This document shows positions 61,727 through 64,000 of a DNA stretch of 64,000 nt, piece after piece (positions within the stretch are counted from its first letter, which is position 1; the number at the start of each line of letters is the position of its first letter). The position numbers were made by a program, and so were the translations under genes. The DNA comes from Chlorobiota bacterium (GTDB lineage: Bacteria > Bacteroidota > Ignavibacteria > OLB7), in assembly GCA_016710285.1 (NCBI GenBank), contig JADJXR010000001.1, positions 3,226,501-3,290,500 on the forward strand, written 5' to 3'. Below the pieces are notes generated by a model. That model was not told where the DNA came from and did no database searches. It saw only the letters and a program-made list of their open reading frames with translations.

Positions 61727-61739
61727 GGGGTGGTGGGGG

Positions 61740-62903
61740 TTAGAGTGTTTTGCGGATTTCTTGCACGCCGGATAGGAGCCGCTCCACGTCGGTCCAGGTG
61801 TTGTAGCCTTGCACGGCAATCCGAATTGCCCAGCGGCCTTGCCACGGGAACGTTGGGATTTCCACGTGGTGCTCGTTGAACAACCGCGAGTGAAGGATAT
61901 CCCCGGGCATCCCTTCCGGCAGCAGGAACGCGCTCATCTGCCGGAACCACTCGCTGCCGCCGTTTCCGTTGGGGGCGATTGGCTGGGCATCCAACGCCGC
62001 GGCAATCGCGGGGCGGGACCGGAGCACAAGCTGGTGGCAGTTCTCCACCACGTTCCACCAATCGTTCTGCTGGAAAAATTCAATCGCTGCCGGAACGGAG
62101 AGCGGGGCGGAGATGTCGCTGGTGCCGCCATACTCCAAGTAATCCAAGAACTGGGACCCTTTGCTGAAGGGGGCGTTCCAGCCCCAGCTTATCACCAGCG
62201 GCTCCAGCAGTTCTTGCAGGCTGCGGCGGGCGTATAAAAACGCGGCCCCTTTTGGCGCGCACAACCATTTGTGGAGGTTCCCGGTGTAGAAATCGGCATC
62301 CAACGCCCGAAGGTCCAGCGGCAGTTGGCCGGGGATATGCGCGCCGTCAACAATGGTGAGAATCCCGCGCTGGCGTGCAACGTGGCAAAGCTCGGCAATG
62401 GGGAAGGTGAGTGCGGTTGGGGAGGTGATGTGGCTGATGAAAATGGCCCGCGTCTGCGGGGTGATTTCGGCAACGAACCGCTCCAGAAAATCGGCATGGG
62501 TTGTCACCGGCACGGGAATCTCCACGGCGCGGTATCGGAACCCCTGCTTGCCGGAAAGGAACCGCCAGATGTTGTCGCACGCGCCATACTCGTGGTTGGT
62601 GGTCAGGACCTCATCGCCCGGACCAAGCTGCAACGACCGCGCAACGATATTCACCCCGGTGGTGGCGTTGGTGATATACACCAGGTCGTCGGGATCGGCA
62701 TTCAGCATCTGGCCAAGCGCGGCGCGCGATTCCCGCAGAAGCTCCGGCGCGCGGCGGCCCAGGAACTCCACCGGTTCAAGCTCAAGCTGGCGTTGCCATT
62801 CTTGGTAACGCTGGAACACCGGGCGCGGTGTTGCGCCAAACGATCCGTGGTTCAGGAACGCAACATCGGGGCGAAGAAGAAAGTGCGAGCGAAGGTTGTT
62901 CAT
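61740..62903 (-). CDS. PLP-dependent aminotransferase class V (isopenicillin N epimerase-like)
   Basis: 387 residues from MNNLRSHFLLRPDVAFLNHGSFGATP. Fold markers are FLNHGSFGATPRPVF, YITNATTGVNIVARSL, LTTNHEYGACDNIW, VDGAHIPGQLPLDL and the PLP lysine in YTGNLHKWLCAPKGAAFL. The family includes isopenicillin N epimerase, cysteine desulfurase-like and kynureninase-like enzymes; the substrate is unknown. Its stop is 14 bp before the hsdS start. It ends in DVERLLSGVQEIRK. Confidence 0.88.
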   Translation of the reverse strand: MNNLRSHFLLRPDVAFLNHGSFGATPRPVFQRYQEWQRQLELEPVEFLGRRAPELLRESRAALGQMLNADPDDLVYITNATTGVNIVARSLQLGPGDEVLTTNHEYGACDNIWRFLSGKQGFRYRAVEIPVPVTTHADFLERFVAEITPQTRAIFISHITSPTALTFPIAELCHVARQRGILTIVDGAHIPGQLPLDLRALDADFYTGNLHKWLCAPKGAAFLYARRSLQELLEPLVISWGWNAPFSKGSQFLDYLEYGGTSDISAPLSVPAAIEFFQQNDWWNVVENCHQLVLRSRPAIAAALDAQPIAPNGNGGSEWFRQMSAFLLPEGMPGDILHSRLFNEHHVEIPTFPWQGRWAIRIAVQGYNTWTDVERLLSGVQEIRKTL

Positions 62904-63005
62904 GGCGTGCGTGCTTGCGTGTGAGTGAGTGAAGGTTGAGTTCGATTGATGAAGAAGCGGGGAAGGCCCCGCGCACCCGCTGCGGCGCGTTGCTGCGGCG
63001 CGGCG

Positions 63006-63467
63006 TTACGGGTAGGTTAGCGATTGGACGGTGATGAATTGGTCGTTGCAGATATCCACCACAATCTTCCCGCCGCCAAAGGCTTTTTTGGAAACGCGTT
63101 CGGCCAGCGGGCGGACGCTGTCAAGGATTGCGGTTCCTTCCAGCATCTCCTCCTGGGCAATCAGCCGAACGTGGGGGATGCTGCGAAGGCGGTCCAGCTG
63201 GGCCGAGGTCTGCCCCCCTTCGCGGTAGAATCCGGAGGCGGTCAGGGCATCCACCACTTTCCATGCATCGGCCTCGGTGACGTTCGGGGTGTAGTAAAAA
63301 TCGCCGCCATTGATTTCCAGCTTCTTCCCAACATCAGCCCCCTGCTGGACGCAAGCCACAAACAGCAGCGGAAGGAGGAGCGCCGATTGAGGGTTCCATT
63401 TCGGTTTGGATTTCGGTTTCCATTCTGGTTTCCATTCTGGTTTCCATCGAAGAAAGGAAGGGAGCAT
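63006..63467 (-). CDS. Lipoprotein with Lys/Trp/Pro-repeat N-terminus
   Basis: 153 residues. The start MLPSFLRW is followed by a repeated KPEWKPEWKPKSKPKW, coded by three degenerate 12-bp units (GGTTTCCATTCT on plus). Then comes a lipobox-like ALLLPLLFVAC near residue 39. The mature region (LEINGGDFYYTPNVTEADAWKVVDALTASGFY ... AQLDRLRSIPHVRL) is a mixed fold with no family seen. No other start gives a signal peptide, so the unusual long basic n-region is retained. A repeat array lies directly upstream. Confidence 0.6.
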   Translation of the reverse strand: MLPSFLRWKPEWKPEWKPKSKPKWNPQSALLLPLLFVACVQQGADVGKKLEINGGDFYYTPNVTEADAWKVVDALTASGFYREGGQTSAQLDRLRSIPHVRLIAQEEMLEGTAILDSVRPLAERVSKKAFGGGKIVVDICNDQFITVQSLTYP

Positions 63468-63514
63468 TGTGGGTTGGATGTTGTTGGATTTGCGATGCGT
63501 TGTTTTGGGAAGGG

Positions 63515-64000
63515 GGAGCGGGGTAGCGGCTCCGATCTCCGTCGGGATTGATAACAGGTCTTTAGCCTGCCGAGTGACCGAGGACCGAAGATGGCGCCGA
63601 AGGCTAAAGACCTTCGGCTACCCTTTCGGTAGCGTTCCCGACCTCCGTCGGGGTAGCGGCAGGTCTTTAGCCTGCCGAGTGACCGAGGACCGAAGATGGC
63701 GCCGAAGGCTAAAGACCTTCGGCTACCCTTTCGGTGGCGTTCCCGACCTCCGTCGGGGTAGCGGCCCCGACCTCCGTCGGGATTGATAACAGGTCTTTAG
63801 CCTGCCGAGTGACCGAGGACCGAAGATGGCGCCGAAGGCTAAAGACCTTCGGCTACCTTTTCGGTGGCCGTCCCGACGAAGTCGGGGTAGCGGCTCCGAT
63901 CTTTATCGGGGTAGCGACCCCGACAGAGGTCGGGATTGATAACAGGTCTTTAGCCTGCCGAGTGACCGAGGACCGAAGATGGCGCCGAAGGCTAAAGACC
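63515..64000. repeat. Palindromic mosaic array running off the right edge
   Basis: GACCGAAGATGGCGCC recurs at 63583, 63688, 63818 and 63971 (steps 105, 130, 153). Modules CAGGTCTTTAGCCTGCCGAG, GGCTAAAGACCTTCGGCTAC, CGTCCCGACGAAGTCGGGG and CCCCGACCTCCGTCGGGA are shuffled between copies. It continues past 64000. Confidence 0.88.

Overview
The window reads as one contiguous chromosomal piece of a GC-rich (near 60% by eye, not computed) Gram-negative bacterium of the Bacteroidota/Chlorobiota (FCB) group. The best guess is a Kapabacteria/Ignavibacteria-like lineage. Reasons: two secreted proteins end in type IX secretion (T9SS)-style C-terminal sorting domains; LptD and an LptF/G-type permease imply an outer membrane; lipoproteins resemble DUF4292 and DUF4270-type families; DUF3109 and SemiSWEET genes occur; and many genes are preceded by a TAnnTTTG element, the -7 box of Bacteroidota sigma factors, rather than by clear Shine-Dalgarno sites. 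The lineage is inference; the motifs are seen.

Layout. 1-3931 (minus): lipoprotein, outer-membrane barrel, ispF and a secreted protein cut by the window edge. 4044-9116: glgA (minus), a GH3 glycosidase and pruA. 9269-16104: a T9SS sialidase-fold protein, an AtuA-type protein, topA and a pirin-like protein. 16207-20219 (minus): NYN nuclease-like protein, a large rpoN, DUF3109. 20472-24273: TPR protein, TauE/SafE exporter, AlbA_2 protein, kinase-less PASTA protein. 24286-25936 (minus): RraA-like and gluQ. 26182-34634: an envelope block (DUF4292 lipoprotein, lptD, two DUF3662-FHA proteins, a class B PBP and a RodA/FtsW whose frame is broken at a G6 run). 34665-37096 (minus): rsfS, an ArgS-like protein without a catalytic core, tRNA-Arg(TCT) and birA. 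37221-48121: TPR/Pro-Ala protein, LptF-like permease, FabL-like SDR and nanE, SemiSWEET, hutG, ECF sigma/anti-sigma pair, a 47-residue membrane protein and an SSS symporter. 48237-57033 (minus): ferredoxin, DUF309, amidohydrolase, T9SS M14 peptidase, MpaB-like protein, sucC with a long acidic tail, SNase-like protein, lipoprotein. 57388-63467: glycosyltransferase, Sir2, a frameshifted orphan hsdS, class V aminotransferase, lipoprotein.

The main accessory signal is non-coding. A mosaic of short palindromic modules (AAGGTCTTTAGCCTTC-type, CAGGTCTTTAGCCTG-type and CCGAC...GTCGGGG-type) lies at seven or more intergenic sites and becomes dense from 57 kb on. Two arrays of different composition share a 144-bp period, and copies abut gene 3' ends closely enough to supply stop codons. 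A separate region at 42715-42848 holds 13 CATAA(A/G) words spaced 10 or 11 bp apart, close to the DNA helical repeat.

The best candidates for new biology are the ArgS-like protein beside tRNA-Arg, the FHA-FHA-PBP-RodA cluster outside Actinobacteria, the acidic SucC tail, the helically phased CATAAA element and the 144-bp palindromic mosaic. No complete defence island, prophage, insertion sequence or CRISPR array is visible.
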